From Amycolatopsis tolypomycina (GTDB lineage Bacteria; Actinomycetota; Actinomycetes; Mycobacteriales; Pseudonocardiaceae): a DNA stretch of 64,000 bases. The notes beneath the pieces are model-generated. The model did not search any database. It had not been told where the DNA came from and saw only the letters and a list, made by a program, of their open reading frames with translations. The stretch is from NCBI RefSeq assembly GCF_900105945.1, contig NZ_FNSO01000003.1, positions 806,001 through 870,000 on the forward strand, in the 5' to 3' direction. This document shows positions 8,426 to 17,341 of this stretch, one piece after another (position 1 is the first letter of the stretch; the number at the start of each line of letters is the position of its first letter). The translations under genes were made by a program, and so were the position numbers.

Positions 8426-9598
8426 ATGACCACGCCAGCCACGACTCCGGCCCCGGGCGCCGCGCCCGCCGCCCCGGGCGCGGCGACCCGGCTGCCCAGC
8501 GGCGAACTCCGCCGCATGGTCGCCGAACAACTGGCCAGCGACCCGACCGCCGCACTGACCCCCGGTGCCATCGCGGCCAAACTCGGCGGCAAGTCGTCCG
8601 GGGCGGTCGGGAACGCCCTGGCGACCCTGGAATCACGCGGGGAAGCCGAACGGGTCGGCATCAATCCGGTCACCTACCGCGCGACCAGCACCACGGCCGA
8701 CGCCGCGAAAACAGCGACCGTCAACCCGCGCGGCACCACACCCGCACCGCCCCCGCCCGCCCCGTCCGCGCCGCCCGTTGCCCCGCCTGCCGCGCCCACC
8801 GTGGTGACCGGTCCGGTGCGCCGACCCAACGGGCAGATGTACCACCCGCGAAAACTGGGCGGGATGTCGGACGTGACCGCGTTGCGCACGCTGCGGGAGG
8901 CGGGGGTGTTCGCGCTCGTGTACGGCCCACCCGGAACCGGGAAAACCTCGCTCATCGAGGCAGCGTTCCCCGACTTGGTCACGCTCCAGGGCGACAGTGG
9001 CACGGTGGTCGACGACTTTGTCGGTTCCTACACACAAACCCCGGACGGCTACGAGTTCTGCTACGGCCCGCTCGTGACCGCGATGCGGGAAGGGCGGCCG
9101 CTGTTCATCGACGACGCCACCCTCATCCCGCCGACCGAGCTGGCCGTGGTGTACCCCGCGATGGACGGGCGCGGACAGATCACCATCAAGTCCTACAAGG
9201 GTGAAGTGGTGGACGCCGCCGACGGGTTCTACGTCGTGGCCGGACACAACCCCGGGGTGCACGGCGCGGTCCTCACCGATGCGCTGTCATCGCGGTTCGG
9301 CGCCCAGATCAAGGTGTCCACCGACTACGACCTCGCCCTTCAGCTGAAGGTCGATGAGAAGGCCGTGCGGGTGGCGAAGAACCTCGCCCTACGTCAGGAA
9401 AAAGGCGAGATCGGGTGGGCGCCGCAACTGCGCGAGCTGCTCGAATTCGCCCGCATCTCCCGCGCTGTCGGTGCCGACTTCGCCGCCGGGAACCTGATCG
9501 GCGTCGCGCCGGAGGAGGACCGCGAGGTGGTCGCCGTGGCGGTGCGGAACGTGTTCGGTGCCAACGTCATCCCGCTGGCCCTCGGGTCGCAGTTCTAG
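8426..9598 (+). CDS. MoxR/CbbQ-type AAA ATPase with N-terminal winged helix
   Basis: A 390-residue protein; the ATG at 8426 follows GAAAGGAAC. Residues 22-90 form a helix-turn-helix/winged-helix segment (LTPGAIAAKLGGKSSGAVGN), then a proline-rich linker. The AAA core has Walker A GPPGTGKTS at about 167-175, Walker B LFIDDA near 226-231, a sensor segment (VVAGHNPG) and an arginine-finger-like SSRFG. This matches CbbQ/NorQ/MoxR ATPases, which remodel targets together with a VWA protein; such a protein is encoded 32 bases downstream. The DNA-binding-like N-terminus is unusual for the family and resembles the C-terminal domain of the regulator at 19420-20280. Confidence 0.85.
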   Translation: MTTPATTPAPGAAPAAPGAATRLPSGELRRMVAEQLASDPTAALTPGAIAAKLGGKSSGAVGNALATLESRGEAERVGINPVTYRATSTTADAAKTATVNPRGTTPAPPPPAPSAPPVAPPAAPTVVTGPVRRPNGQMYHPRKLGGMSDVTALRTLREAGVFALVYGPPGTGKTSLIEAAFPDLVTLQGDSGTVVDDFVGSYTQTPDGYEFCYGPLVTAMREGRPLFIDDATLIPPTELAVVYPAMDGRGQITIKSYKGEVVDAADGFYVVAGHNPGVHGAVLTDALSSRFGAQIKVSTDYDLALQLKVDEKAVRVAKNLALRQEKGEIGWAPQLRELLEFARISRAVGADFAAGNLIGVAPEEDREVVAVAVRNVFGANVIPLALGSQF

Positions 9599-9630
9599 CC
9601 CGCCGACCGTCCGGAAAGGACACAACTACG

Positions 9631-11388
9631 ATGACCGCCCACGTGGCCACACCGACCGCCAACCCGACCGCGATGTTTCCCGCCGCCCCCGCGTGGCTGA
9701 CCCTGTCGGCCGCGTTCGGGAACGAGGTTCCCGCCATCGCCGACCGCGACGACCTCGTGGTCACCGTTGCCCCCGGAGCGGGCAACGGCGCGCCCGCCTG
9801 TTTCTTCCCCGACCTCGCCACCATCGAGGTCGACGGCGTGCACCTCGCCCCCGGGGTCGACCCGGCCACCGTCGAACCGCACCGGATCGGGGACCGCAAA
9901 CGCTACCGCACCATCTGGGGACTGCTGACCCACGAATGCGGCCACGCCCGCCACTCCCGCTGGCGCGCACCCGACGACGCACCCCCGGGCGCGGCGGCGG
10001 CCGCCGACTTGCTGGAAGAGTCCCGCATGGAAGCGCGGCACGTGCGCCGCCGACCCGACGACCGGTACTGGCTGCGCGCCAGCGCCACCAACCTCATCCT
10101 CGCCGACACCAAAGCCAACAACCCCGCCGCCGCACCACAAATGACCGCACAGGGCGCCGCCCGCAGCGCCGCGCTGCTACTGGCCCGAGTGGACGGTGGC
10201 ATCCTCAACCGCCGCGAAGTCGCCCCGGTCACCCGGGTGGTGCGCTCCGTTCTCGGCACGAACACCCTCGCGAAACTGCGCCGCATCTGGCGCGCCGCAC
10301 ACCGCACCGCCGACGACGACGCCACCAGGATGATCGAACTCGGGCGGCGCTGGTGCGAGGCCCTGGGCACCGACCCCACCCAACCACCCGCGCCCGATCC
10401 CGCCGCCAGTAGCGGTACCGGCGCGCCGTCGCCCCTGGCGAGTGCGATCACCCGCGCCGTCACCGCGATCGGCCGCGCGGTCGCTGCCGAACCGGCCCCC
10501 ACCGACCCCGTCACCGACGCGATGAACGCCCGCGCCGCCGACGACAAGGCACGCCAGCAGGCGCACACCGACGCCACCACGGTCTTCGACGGAAACCCCG
10601 GACCGGGCAGCGCCACACCCGGACCACGGCGCAAGCACATCCAGCGCACCCGCGCGCCCCTGGCCGAGGAAGCCACCGCCGCACGCCACCTCGCCCGGGT
10701 GTTGACCACCGCCGGAGTCCGCGACCGCACGGCCACCAAAACCACCTCGCGGGTGCCACCGGGACGGCTGCGGATGCGCGGGGCGATCAACGCCGACGCG
10801 CAACGGGCGGCGGGCGCGATGCCCAGTGCCGAACCCTTCACCCGGACCACCCGCACCACCGTGCCCACCCCGCCGCTACGGCTTGGCATCGCGTGCGACG
10901 TGACCGGATCGATGGGGGCGTTCGCGGGGCCCGCCGCGTCGGCTGCCTGGATCCTCGCCCACGCCGCCCGCCACGCCACGGTGCCCGCCACCACCGCCAC
11001 GGTGACCTTCGGCCGGGGCGAGGTGCACCCGCTCACCCATCCCGGGACCGCCCCGGCCCGGGTGAGTGTGTTCAACGCCAAAGGCGGCTCGCACCCGATC
11101 GACACCGCGATCAGCGCACTCGACGGGGCGCTCGGCCTGTCCCGTCCCGACGCCGCCCGCCTGCTGGTGGTGATCAGCGACGGCGCCTTCGAACGCAGCA
11201 CGAAGGAACCGGGGCAGGCGATGCTCGACCGCCTGCGCGCCACGGGCTGCGCCGTGCTGTGGCTGACCCCCGACAGCCCCCACACCGCCCCGATGCGCGG
11301 GGCCACCGTGCACACCCTGACCGACCCCGCCGCCACCGCCCGCGCCATTGGACAGGCCGCCACGGCCGCGCTGCGCGCCACCCGCTGA
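9631..11388 (+). CDS. HExxH metallopeptidase-like + VWA domain protein
   Basis: A 585-residue partner of the upstream ATPase, with ribosome site GGAAAGGA. HECGH lies at residues 101-105, and glutamates of LLEESRMEARH at 129-134 stand where a gluzincin third ligand is expected. A basic, disordered middle region follows. The C-terminus is a VWA domain with a MIDAS-like DVTGS at 423-427 and a later VVISDGAF. MoxR-VWA pairs act as chaperone or insertion machines; joining the VWA domain to an HExxH domain suggests an ATPase-regulated protease. That function is inferred from motifs only. Confidence 0.75.
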   Translation: MTAHVATPTANPTAMFPAAPAWLTLSAAFGNEVPAIADRDDLVVTVAPGAGNGAPACFFPDLATIEVDGVHLAPGVDPATVEPHRIGDRKRYRTIWGLLTHECGHARHSRWRAPDDAPPGAAAAADLLEESRMEARHVRRRPDDRYWLRASATNLILADTKANNPAAAPQMTAQGAARSAALLLARVDGGILNRREVAPVTRVVRSVLGTNTLAKLRRIWRAAHRTADDDATRMIELGRRWCEALGTDPTQPPAPDPAASSGTGAPSPLASAITRAVTAIGRAVAAEPAPTDPVTDAMNARAADDKARQQAHTDATTVFDGNPGPGSATPGPRRKHIQRTRAPLAEEATAARHLARVLTTAGVRDRTATKTTSRVPPGRLRMRGAINADAQRAAGAMPSAEPFTRTTRTTVPTPPLRLGIACDVTGSMGAFAGPAASAAWILAHAARHATVPATTATVTFGRGEVHPLTHPGTAPARVSVFNAKGGSHPIDTAISALDGALGLSRPDAARLLVVISDGAFERSTKEPGQAMLDRLRATGCAVLWLTPDSPHTAPMRGATVHTLTDPAATARAIGQAATAALRATR

Positions 11389-11465
11389 ACCACCGCCCCG
11401 GGGCGGACACCATCCGCCCCGGGGCGACCAAAACCCCACGACCGCAAGGAAAGGAAGCGCCAGCC

Positions 11466-11726
11466 ATGACCACCTCAAAGCCCAACGAGGTCCGTGACCT
11501 CTCCGACAACGACATCCTGCGCGCGGCGCTCATGACCGCCACCTGGGCCGCCCACGAGGTCTTGCTGGACCCCGACGACCTCGCCACGGCACGCACGCAG
11601 GGCCACCCGCTGCGGATCATTCATTTGCCCGACGGGCGAATCCTGGTCACCGCCGCGCATGCGCCCACCTGCCCGCTGATCACCAGCGGCGGCCAGTCGC
11701 TCTGCGACGACCTCAACTGCGAGTGA
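11466..11726 (+). CDS. small conserved-type protein, unknown
   Basis: An 86-residue protein with a good ribosome site (AAGGAAAGGAAG). It starts with a polar helix (EVRDLSDNDILRAALMTATW) and ends with three cysteines and one histidine-proximal cysteine context (APTCPLI, SLCDDLNCE) that could bind metal. It follows the ATPase-VWA pair by 77 bases and leads a plus-strand series of small accessory genes. The family is not recognised. Confidence 0.6.
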   Translation: MTTSKPNEVRDLSDNDILRAALMTATWAAHEVLLDPDDLATARTQGHPLRIIHLPDGRILVTAAHAPTCPLITSGGQSLCDDLNCE

Positions 11727-11786
11727 CCGACCACCGAAGCAATCCCACCGCCACCCACTGCCCCGAATACCCGTGAGGTGATCACC

Positions 11787-12044
11787 ATGTACCGCAACGA
11801 CATTACGACCGTCGGCGCGCTGATCGCGGCCCTCGACCGCTACGACCCCGACACCCCCGTCCGGTTCGCCACCCAACCCGACCACCCGTTCGCGCACACC
11901 CTCGGGCACGTCGTGTGCACGCCGGACGACACCGACGCCGACGGCGCCCCGCGCACCGAGCCGCGCGTGGTGTGGCTCGGTATCGACGAGCAGGAGGGCT
12001 ACCTGCCCGCATCCGCCGCCGACGCGCTGGGCTGGTCGCGATGA
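11787..12044 (+). CDS. small acidic protein, unknown
   Basis: An 85-residue protein. The ATG at 11787 is favoured over an upstream GTG because GAGGTG (11775-11780) sits 6 bases before it. The N-terminus (TTVGALIAALDRYDPDTPVR) resembles short phage- and plasmid-borne proteins that carry a GxLIxxLxxxDPDxPV pattern. No catalytic motif is visible. The stop overlaps the next start (ATGA). Confidence 0.6.
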   Translation: MYRNDITTVGALIAALDRYDPDTPVRFATQPDHPFAHTLGHVVCTPDDTDADGAPRTEPRVVWLGIDEQEGYLPASAADALGWSR

Positions 12045-12265
12045 ACCCGACGAAGCCCGCCTTCTGTGCGACATGCCGCGCCTACGACTGGAATGAGCAG
12101 CACATCTGCGTGGACTACAACGGCCAGCCGTGCGCGCAATGCGGCGAGCCCACACTGATCGCCCAGATCGGTGCGCCCGGCTACGGCACGGTGCGCGTAT
12201 GCCGGGCCGGACACGAGGAAGAGCTGACCCCGTGCGGGATTCTGGACATCTGGGCCGTGATGTGA
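12041..12265 (+). CDS. small zinc-ribbon-like protein
   Basis: A 74-residue protein overlapping the upstream gene by four bases. Cysteines occur as CATC (9-12), a lone C near 24, CAQC (32-35) and further C residues (VCRAGHEE, TPCG), a pattern typical of small zinc-binding ribbons. Its function is unknown; metal binding is inferred from the cysteine spacing only. Confidence 0.6.
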   Translation: MNPTKPAFCATCRAYDWNEQHICVDYNGQPCAQCGEPTLIAQIGAPGYGTVRVCRAGHEEELTPCGILDIWAVM

Positions 12266-12395
12266 CGACACCGCACCGCCCAGCAGAACTCCCACCCGGC
12301 CTCGCAGAGAGCCGCAACCGCGCCGGCACTCGCCCCCAACCAACCCCTCGTCCCGCCGCCTCGCGCCGGGATAGTCGAAAGGACACCGCGTCATC

Positions 12396-13076
12396 ATGAC
12401 CACGCGTATACAGCGAATAGCCGCCGCTGCATTCGCCCTGACCGCCGAGCTGGACGGGTCGTGGGGACTGGCGACCGGCCGCTACGTCCGCCGCGACGTC
12501 GACCTGTGGCGGGCGCTGCTGCTCGTCGGCCCGGCAGGTGAGGTTCTCCGCGTTCACCAGGTCTACGGCGACCACCCCTGGGCCTACCACCTCCAGCCCA
12601 TTCTCCCCGAGGACGAAGACCGAGACGCCACAGGATGGAACGGACAGCAGCACGGCATCGACCGCCCATGGAGGAACCCGCGAGGGTGGTCTTTCCCTGC
12701 TGATCGCAACCCGCACGGCATCACCATTCCGGTCAACGCCCCGGCCCGCGAGGCAGCCGAACTTCTCGAGATGACGGTCCTGCCCGACTACCGCTACTGG
12801 TCGAAACGAATCCGGGCCCGCAACGCACACCGCCAGGAACGGCTGCAGAACGACCTCACGCAAGCCGTCGAGATGGCGCACCGATTCGGCGGACCGGTCA
12901 ACGTCGTATCCCGACGCTACAGCGACAAAACCACAAGCAAGCTGCCCGACGGCCGCTCGGAAATCACCCTCTACACCGCTTCGCCGCGCGTGGAGATGCG
13001 GTTCGTCGTCCACCGCGACCGCGCCATGACCATCGCACCCGATCTGGCCCGCCTCTTGGGTTTCCTCCCGTCCTGA
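12396..13076 (+). CDS. hypothetical accessory protein
   Basis: A 226-residue soluble protein after GAAAGGACACC. It is of mixed charge and has no membrane segment or recognised motif. Aromatic-rich stretches (DHPWAYHLQPI, PDYRYWSKRIRARN) and a C-terminal part with alternating hydrophobics suggest a folded domain. G/C bias at third positions is normal for the window, so it is a real gene. It lies in the string of unknown element genes; no function is proposed. Confidence 0.55.
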   Translation: MTTRIQRIAAAAFALTAELDGSWGLATGRYVRRDVDLWRALLLVGPAGEVLRVHQVYGDHPWAYHLQPILPEDEDRDATGWNGQQHGIDRPWRNPRGWSFPADRNPHGITIPVNAPAREAAELLEMTVLPDYRYWSKRIRARNAHRQERLQNDLTQAVEMAHRFGGPVNVVSRRYSDKTTSKLPDGRSEITLYTASPRVEMRFVVHRDRAMTIAPDLARLLGFLPS

Positions 13077-13103
13077 CCACCCCCAGAGCAAGGAGGCACC
13101 GCG

Positions 13104-13487
13104 ATGCCGCGCCACGTGCACCAGCCACGAGCGACAACCACCACCGACGCGACCGCCTCACCGATCGGCGACGTCGTCGACCGCAGCACGGGCCTCCCGC
13201 GCCTGCTCACCCGCAAATGCGAGACGTGCATCTTCCGCCCCGGCAACCTCATGCACCTGAACGACGGCGCACGCGACGACATGGTCCGCGCCGCGCTGGC
13301 CAGCGACAGCTGGATCGTCTGCCACGCCACCTTGCCCGCTGCTGGGATCCCGGTCGGAGAGCAGGCGATCTGCCGAGGCTTCTGGGACGTGCACGCCCGC
13401 GACTCGTCCGGCTGCCGCCTCGCCGTCGCGTTCGGCGGCCCTGTCCTCGTGCCGCCACCCACCGAACCCGACCATCCGAACGCCTGA
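13104..13487 (+). CDS. cysteine-motif protein of phage/element type
   Basis: A 127-residue protein behind AAGGAGG. The central motif KCETCIFRPGN (C39, C42) is followed by cysteines at 73, 90 and 104. This CxxC-IFRPGN pattern recurs in small proteins of actinobacterial phages and mobile elements and probably binds zinc or an iron-sulfur cluster. Residues 1-28 look disordered. The exact role is unknown. Confidence 0.6.
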   Translation: MPRHVHQPRATTTTDATASPIGDVVDRSTGLPRLLTRKCETCIFRPGNLMHLNDGARDDMVRAALASDSWIVCHATLPAAGIPVGEQAICRGFWDVHARDSSGCRLAVAFGGPVLVPPPTEPDHPNA

Positions 13488-13526
13488 CAACACCCACCGA
13501 CCACGACGAGAGGAACCACCCCCACC

Positions 13527-14045
13527 GTGACCACGGCACTTCAGTCCCTGACCGATCGCGCGATCGCCGCCGCCCGCCGCTCCCGCGATATCGCACCGCG
13601 CGAGTTCGCCGACCGCGCCACCCTCCGGCTGCGCTGGGACCGCCGCGCGGTCACCGCCACCAACGTCGCCACCGCGCTCGGCGTGCCCGTCGACACGGTG
13701 CTCGTACGCGACGACCCCGACCGCCACTACGGCATCGGGACGAGCCGGATGCCGGGAGATCTGATCGAGGTCCACGGCGACGACGGCGCGCGGTGGCGCT
13801 TCATTCCCGACCTGGCCGGATTCAACCCGATGTGGGGGTGGCTGCTGCTCGGCGAGTGCCCGTACTGCGAGGCGCCAGGGGTTCCGCTGACCCGCGTCGC
13901 CGGCCTCGCCGACCTCGGCGCCCACCTCGCCCCCGAGTTCGGCGAGCACGGCGCGGACGCCGCACCCCCGGAGTTCCACGGCGACCCCGGCCACCACCCG
14001 GACTGCCAATTCGCCCCGCCCACTACCGACACGGAGGCCGAGTGA
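13527..14045 (+). CDS. hypothetical protein with CxxC motif
   Basis: A 172-residue protein from a GTG with GAGAGGA upstream. The N-terminal half is helical and arginine-rich; the middle has GECPYCEAPG, a CxxC knuckle, and the C-terminal part is histidine-rich (HGDPGHHPDCQF), so one zinc site is plausible. It is followed after one base by the first DFYLGRG-family gene. The family is not recognised. Confidence 0.55.
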   Translation: MTTALQSLTDRAIAAARRSRDIAPREFADRATLRLRWDRRAVTATNVATALGVPVDTVLVRDDPDRHYGIGTSRMPGDLIEVHGDDGARWRFIPDLAGFNPMWGWLLLGECPYCEAPGVPLTRVAGLADLGAHLAPEFGEHGADAAPPEFHGDPGHHPDCQFAPPTTDTEAE

Positions 14046-14046
14046 G

Positions 14047-14574
14047 ATGGCCACGCGCACCGACTTCTACCTCGGTACGGGCCCGGGCGCCATGTGGCGC
14101 CGGTCGCTGATGTTCGCCGGTCATCCCGACAATCTCCTCAAGGACTTCGACGGACGTACCGCGCTCACCTCGGTGGCGCCCTCGCGCTACGCCTGCGCGG
14201 TCGAGGACCTGCTGACGACCTGGCCGATCCGGCGACTCGGCGCCGCGTTCCTACCGCAGCACCGGTCGCCGTGGGCGTGGGAGACCAGCCACCGCAACGA
14301 CTGGATCCATCACCTACATCGGCGGCCCCGACGGCAGCGTGCACATGACAGCGGGCGGCGGTGACCACCGGCACCGCCTCGACCCGACAACCCGCACCCG
14401 CCCCTGCGGTGCGACCCGCCGGACTTCGCGGCATGGCAGCGCAACCCCGCCGCACCGCCAGCACTGCCGCTCCCGGTCTACCGCAGCCCCCACCCGCCGA
14501 CCACCGAGATCGCCCGCGCTGACCGCTGTTCCGAAACCCAGTGCCACATCCCGAAAGGACAGACCCCGCGATGA
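14047..14574 (+). pseudogene. DFYLGRG-family paralogue 1, broken by two frameshifts
   Basis: The intact frame runs to a stop at 14364 and begins with TDFYLGTGPGAMW, like the genes at 15295 and 15783. Near base 14309 homology passes to another frame (YIGGPDGSVHMTAGGGD, matching AVFITVGGGV of the next paralogue). By about 14410 it returns to the first frame (CDPPDFAAWQRNPAAPP, matching GPPDLAAWVRDPAAPP), ending at 14574. Two compensating indels therefore separate this copy from a full gene. Either the gene has decayed or the assembly has errors; the sequence cannot decide. Confidence 0.6.
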
Positions 14575-15015
14575 CCACCTTCATGCCGATTCCCTGGAAC
14601 CTCTACCACGCCGCCGAACCCCAGGCGGGCGAGATTCTGCCCGCCCTGACCGGTCGACTCAGGCGATCTCGCCCGGTCGAGCAATTCGCTCCGGACTGGG
14701 ACTACATCCTCACCGGGAGCGCCTCGACGGTGTCGGTGGTGGCGGCATTGCACTGCGGCCACCACCGACGTCCCCGAGCGTGCGTGGCCGCAGGTGCTGC
14801 GGCTGTACTGCCCGGCCGCGTGGCGGCTGCTGACCGAGGCCGGGATTTCGTTCGAGCAGTGGAATCTCGGCCGGTGCGATGCCGTGCTGTGCGCCCGGGT
14901 CGCGGCCACCGCCAACACCGAACTCGGCGGCTACGCCGTGTTCGCCGTCCTGGACGTTCCCGCCGCCGTCGCCGAGGTCGTCGCGACCCTCGGCAGCGTC
15001 CCCACCTTCGACTGA
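14571..15015 (+). pseudogene. accessory gene with one apparent frameshift
   Basis: From the ATG at 14571 the frame gives MTTFMPIPWNLYHAAEPQAG and stays credible to about residue 60 (SVVAALHCG). It then becomes arginine-rich noise, while another frame from about 14755 reads TTDVPERAWPQVLRLYC and on to the stop at 15015 (VATLGSVPTFD). One indel near 14750 would join the halves into a protein of about 148 residues. Function unknown. This is the second frameshifted gene in a row, so either local decay or poor base calling is likely. Confidence 0.5.
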
Positions 15016-15052
15016 CCCCGATTCCGTTCGTGCCCACGGAGGCGAACAAACC

Positions 15053-15298
15053 ATGCAGGACACCAAGACCCGTCTCATGTGGACGGTGCTGGCCATCGCG
15101 CTGCCCGGACCGTGGACCCCGGTTATCGTGCTGGCCTACCTCCTCAGCCGCGCCGTCGAGGACCACCACGCCCCCGGCCACCACCTTCCGGCGATGCCGT
15201 ACTGCCCGCGCGATCCCTACGCGTGCGTTCCCGCCCCGGCCCCGGTCCGGGTCGGCGGGAACCCGTACGCGCCGCCCCAGCTGACCGGGAGCCGATGA
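15053..15298 (+). CDS. small membrane protein
   Basis: An 81-residue protein. One hydrophobic helix lies at residues 8-29 (LMWTVLAIALPGPWTPVIVL), followed by a proline-rich tail with two cysteines. Its stop overlaps the start of the next gene. Function unknown; it sits in the middle of the DFYLGRG cluster. Confidence 0.5.
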   Translation: MQDTKTRLMWTVLAIALPGPWTPVIVLAYLLSRAVEDHHAPGHHLPAMPYCPRDPYACVPAPAPVRVGGNPYAPPQLTGSR

Positions 15299-15786
15299 TG
15301 TCAACCAAGACGGACTTCTACCTCGGGCGCGGCACCAGCGCCGAATGGCTCGGCTCGATCGCACGCAACGCACACCCCGAGGACGTCCGCGCCGTTCCGC
15401 CCGGACGACTGGCACTGACCAGCACCGACGCGGCCACCTACCGCGCCGCCGTCGACGACCTGCTCGTCGTGTGGGCCTGCGAGGACCTCGGCGACGCCTA
15501 CCCGCGTCGGGGCGGCTGGCCATGGCCGTGGTGGACCAGCCATATCTCGAGCTGGATCGTCGCGTTCGACCCGGGCGAGAAGGCGGTGTTCATCACCGTC
15601 GGCGGCGGCGTGGCGTGGCACCGGATCAACCCCCGCTGCCCGGAAATGCCTGAGGGCGACGACCCGCTCGGCCCGCCCGACCTGGCGGCATGGGTACGTG
15701 ACCCGGCCGCGCCGCCGTCGGTGCCGATGCCGCTGATGCGCGACCCCGCCACTGGACTCCCTACACCCGCAGGAGCACCACGATGA
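15295..15786 (+). CDS. DFYLGRG-family paralogue 2
   Basis: A 163-residue protein starting at the first of two adjacent ATGs, overlapping the upstream stop. It begins TKTDFYLGRGTSAEWLGSI and has a tryptophan-rich centre (RRGGWPWPWWTSHISSWIV), then GGGVAWHRINP and a proline-rich end. The same order occurs in the copies at 14047 and 15783, so the family is a tandem set. I recognise no domain. The conserved WxWxTSH segment is the best landmark for a search. Confidence 0.6.
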   Translation: MMSTKTDFYLGRGTSAEWLGSIARNAHPEDVRAVPPGRLALTSTDAATYRAAVDDLLVVWACEDLGDAYPRRGGWPWPWWTSHISSWIVAFDPGEKAVFITVGGGVAWHRINPRCPEMPEGDDPLGPPDLAAWVRDPAAPPSVPMPLMRDPATGLPTPAGAPR

Positions 15787-16601
15787 ACTGTCCGACCACC
15801 CACGACTTCTACCTCGGACGCGGCCCGGACGCCGAGCTGGTCGCCTCGATCGACCTCAACCACTGCGCCTGCACCAGCCTCGCCGCCATCGAACGAGCGG
15901 GCACCACGGAGGAGTTCCGCCGGCGAGTCGAGCGCCTCTGCGCCACGATCCACCGCGACGAGACGGGCTACGCAACCAGCCCACCGTCGGCGACCTGGCA
16001 GTGGTTGTGGCCGACCAGCCACGGCACCGACCGAACGTATGCCTTCGACGACGGCGCCGTGTGGACCTGCCAGCGCGGGCAGCGCTGGTCGGCCCGCGCG
16101 GGCGACTACGTCCCGCCCAGTCCGGACGAGGCCCTTGTGGTGTTCCCGCCCGGTCGCGGCACCTGCGGCTACACCGGGATCGACGCCGCCGACACCACCG
16201 CCCGCCGCTACGGCCCGCTGCTCGGCCGAACCCACTGCGACGACATCGACGAACTCGGCATGCGGATCCTGGCCGACCTCACCCTGCCACCAGGCCCGGG
16301 AACACCACCCGAGCTCGCCGCGCTGCGCCTGCGGCTGGCCCCGGAACTGCGCTACGCCGTCACCGCCGACTCCTCGGCCGTGGAGCTGGAGATCGAGGTT
16401 CTCGGCTACCGCGACGGCGACCCCGCCGCCGAACTCGCCCGCGACGCCCTGGCCAGCCTGCCCGCCCTCTACGGATGGACTGACCCCGAGGGCGGCCCGC
16501 CCCGCTTCGGCGTCCGCGTCCTTATCGCCGACGACGATCGCGAGACCAGCCACCCCGTGCTGGCCCATCGCCGCACCCGGGCGGTCTTGATCGTCCGCTG
16601 A
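15783..16601 (+). CDS. DFYLGRG-family paralogue 3 with C-terminal extension
   Basis: A 272-residue protein overlapping the previous gene by four bases (ATGA). It carries THDFYLGRGPDAELVASI at the start and WQWLWPTSHGTDRTYAF around residue 75, as in its paralogues. A C-terminal half of about 150 residues, absent from the others, has alternating strands and helices (ELEIEVLGYRDGDPAAELAR) and looks like an independent domain. Function unknown. Confidence 0.6.
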   Translation: MNCPTTHDFYLGRGPDAELVASIDLNHCACTSLAAIERAGTTEEFRRRVERLCATIHRDETGYATSPPSATWQWLWPTSHGTDRTYAFDDGAVWTCQRGQRWSARAGDYVPPSPDEALVVFPPGRGTCGYTGIDAADTTARRYGPLLGRTHCDDIDELGMRILADLTLPPGPGTPPELAALRLRLAPELRYAVTADSSAVELEIEVLGYRDGDPAAELARDALASLPALYGWTDPEGGPPRFGVRVLIADDDRETSHPVLAHRRTRAVLIVR

Positions 16602-16646
16602 AATCCGCTGGCCCGACCACCTGGCACGACGATCACGGAAGACACC

Positions 16647-17006
16647 ATGACCCACGACAGCTCACCGCACCCACTGACCAGCACCGAGACCGCTGCGACC
16701 ACGGCGGCCCCGCGCAGCGCCGCCGAGCACTACGCCGCCGCCGAGACACTGTTCGCCCGCGCCCGCGCGATGCACCCGGAACTCAGGAGCCGCGCCGCCG
16801 ACGAGGACGAGTACCGGCGCTGCCTGGACTGGGCGGATATGCATCTGCGTCTCGCCGAGGCCCTCACCGCCGGAGCCGGACTCCTCGCCACACAGCTTCG
16901 GCTCAAGGCCGACGGCTACCGGCTCCTGACCCACCTCGGATCCGAGGCCTACCAATGGGACACGTTGCTCAAAGACCTTCACCGCAAGCCTGAGGGGACG
17001 CCATGA
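16647..17006 (+). CDS. small helical protein, unknown
   Basis: A 119-residue protein, almost entirely helical (AEHYAAAETLFARARAMHPE, then LDWADMHLRLAEALTAGAGL). The pattern resembles a TPR-like or four-helix protein interaction domain. No catalytic residues are evident. It is translationally coupled to the next gene. Confidence 0.55.
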   Translation: MTHDSSPHPLTSTETAATTAAPRSAAEHYAAAETLFARARAMHPELRSRAADEDEYRRCLDWADMHLRLAEALTAGAGLLATQLRLKADGYRLLTHLGSEAYQWDTLLKDLHRKPEGTP

Positions 17007-17341
17007 CCGCGCACACCGCCGACGCCATGCCGCTGGAGCCGAACTGCCCGAAATGCGACGCCGAGATCGGCCAAGCCCACAACGCGAGGTGCGACGTGGC
17101 GACGTGCCTGGCCACCGGGCTGCAGCGCCTCGACCACCCGCCGACCTGCCCCTGCCCACCGGACGTGTGGACAGGGCAGCGAGTCGGGACCGCCGAGTGC
17201 GCGGAGTTCGGCTGGATGTTCGGACCCGGACTGCCCGACCTCAACCGCCTCTTCACCACCGCCACCTGGGACCCGGGTACACGCCGCTGGACCCGCCCCG
17301 ACACACCGCACACCACCGCCAGCGAAGGAGAAACGCGATGA
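17003..17341 (+). CDS. small cysteine-rich protein, probable zinc binder
   Basis: A 112-residue protein overlapping the preceding stop. It has NCPKCDAEIGQ, then C residues at about 30 and 34 and a CPCPP segment, followed by an aromatic stretch (FGWMFGPGLPDLNRLF). The first CxxC with the following His/Cys pairs could form a zinc ribbon. It seems to belong to the same accessory block as its neighbours; function unknown. Confidence 0.55.
   Translation: MTAHTADAMPLEPNCPKCDAEIGQAHNARCDVATCLATGLQRLDHPPTCPCPPDVWTGQRVGTAECAEFGWMFGPGLPDLNRLFTTATWDPGTRRWTRPDTPHTTASEGETR

Noticed and set aside
9903..11447. 514-codon minus-strand frame opposite the VWA gene
   Set aside because: It is the complement of a G/C-biased gene and reads as low-complexity alanine/arginine/valine sequence without motifs.
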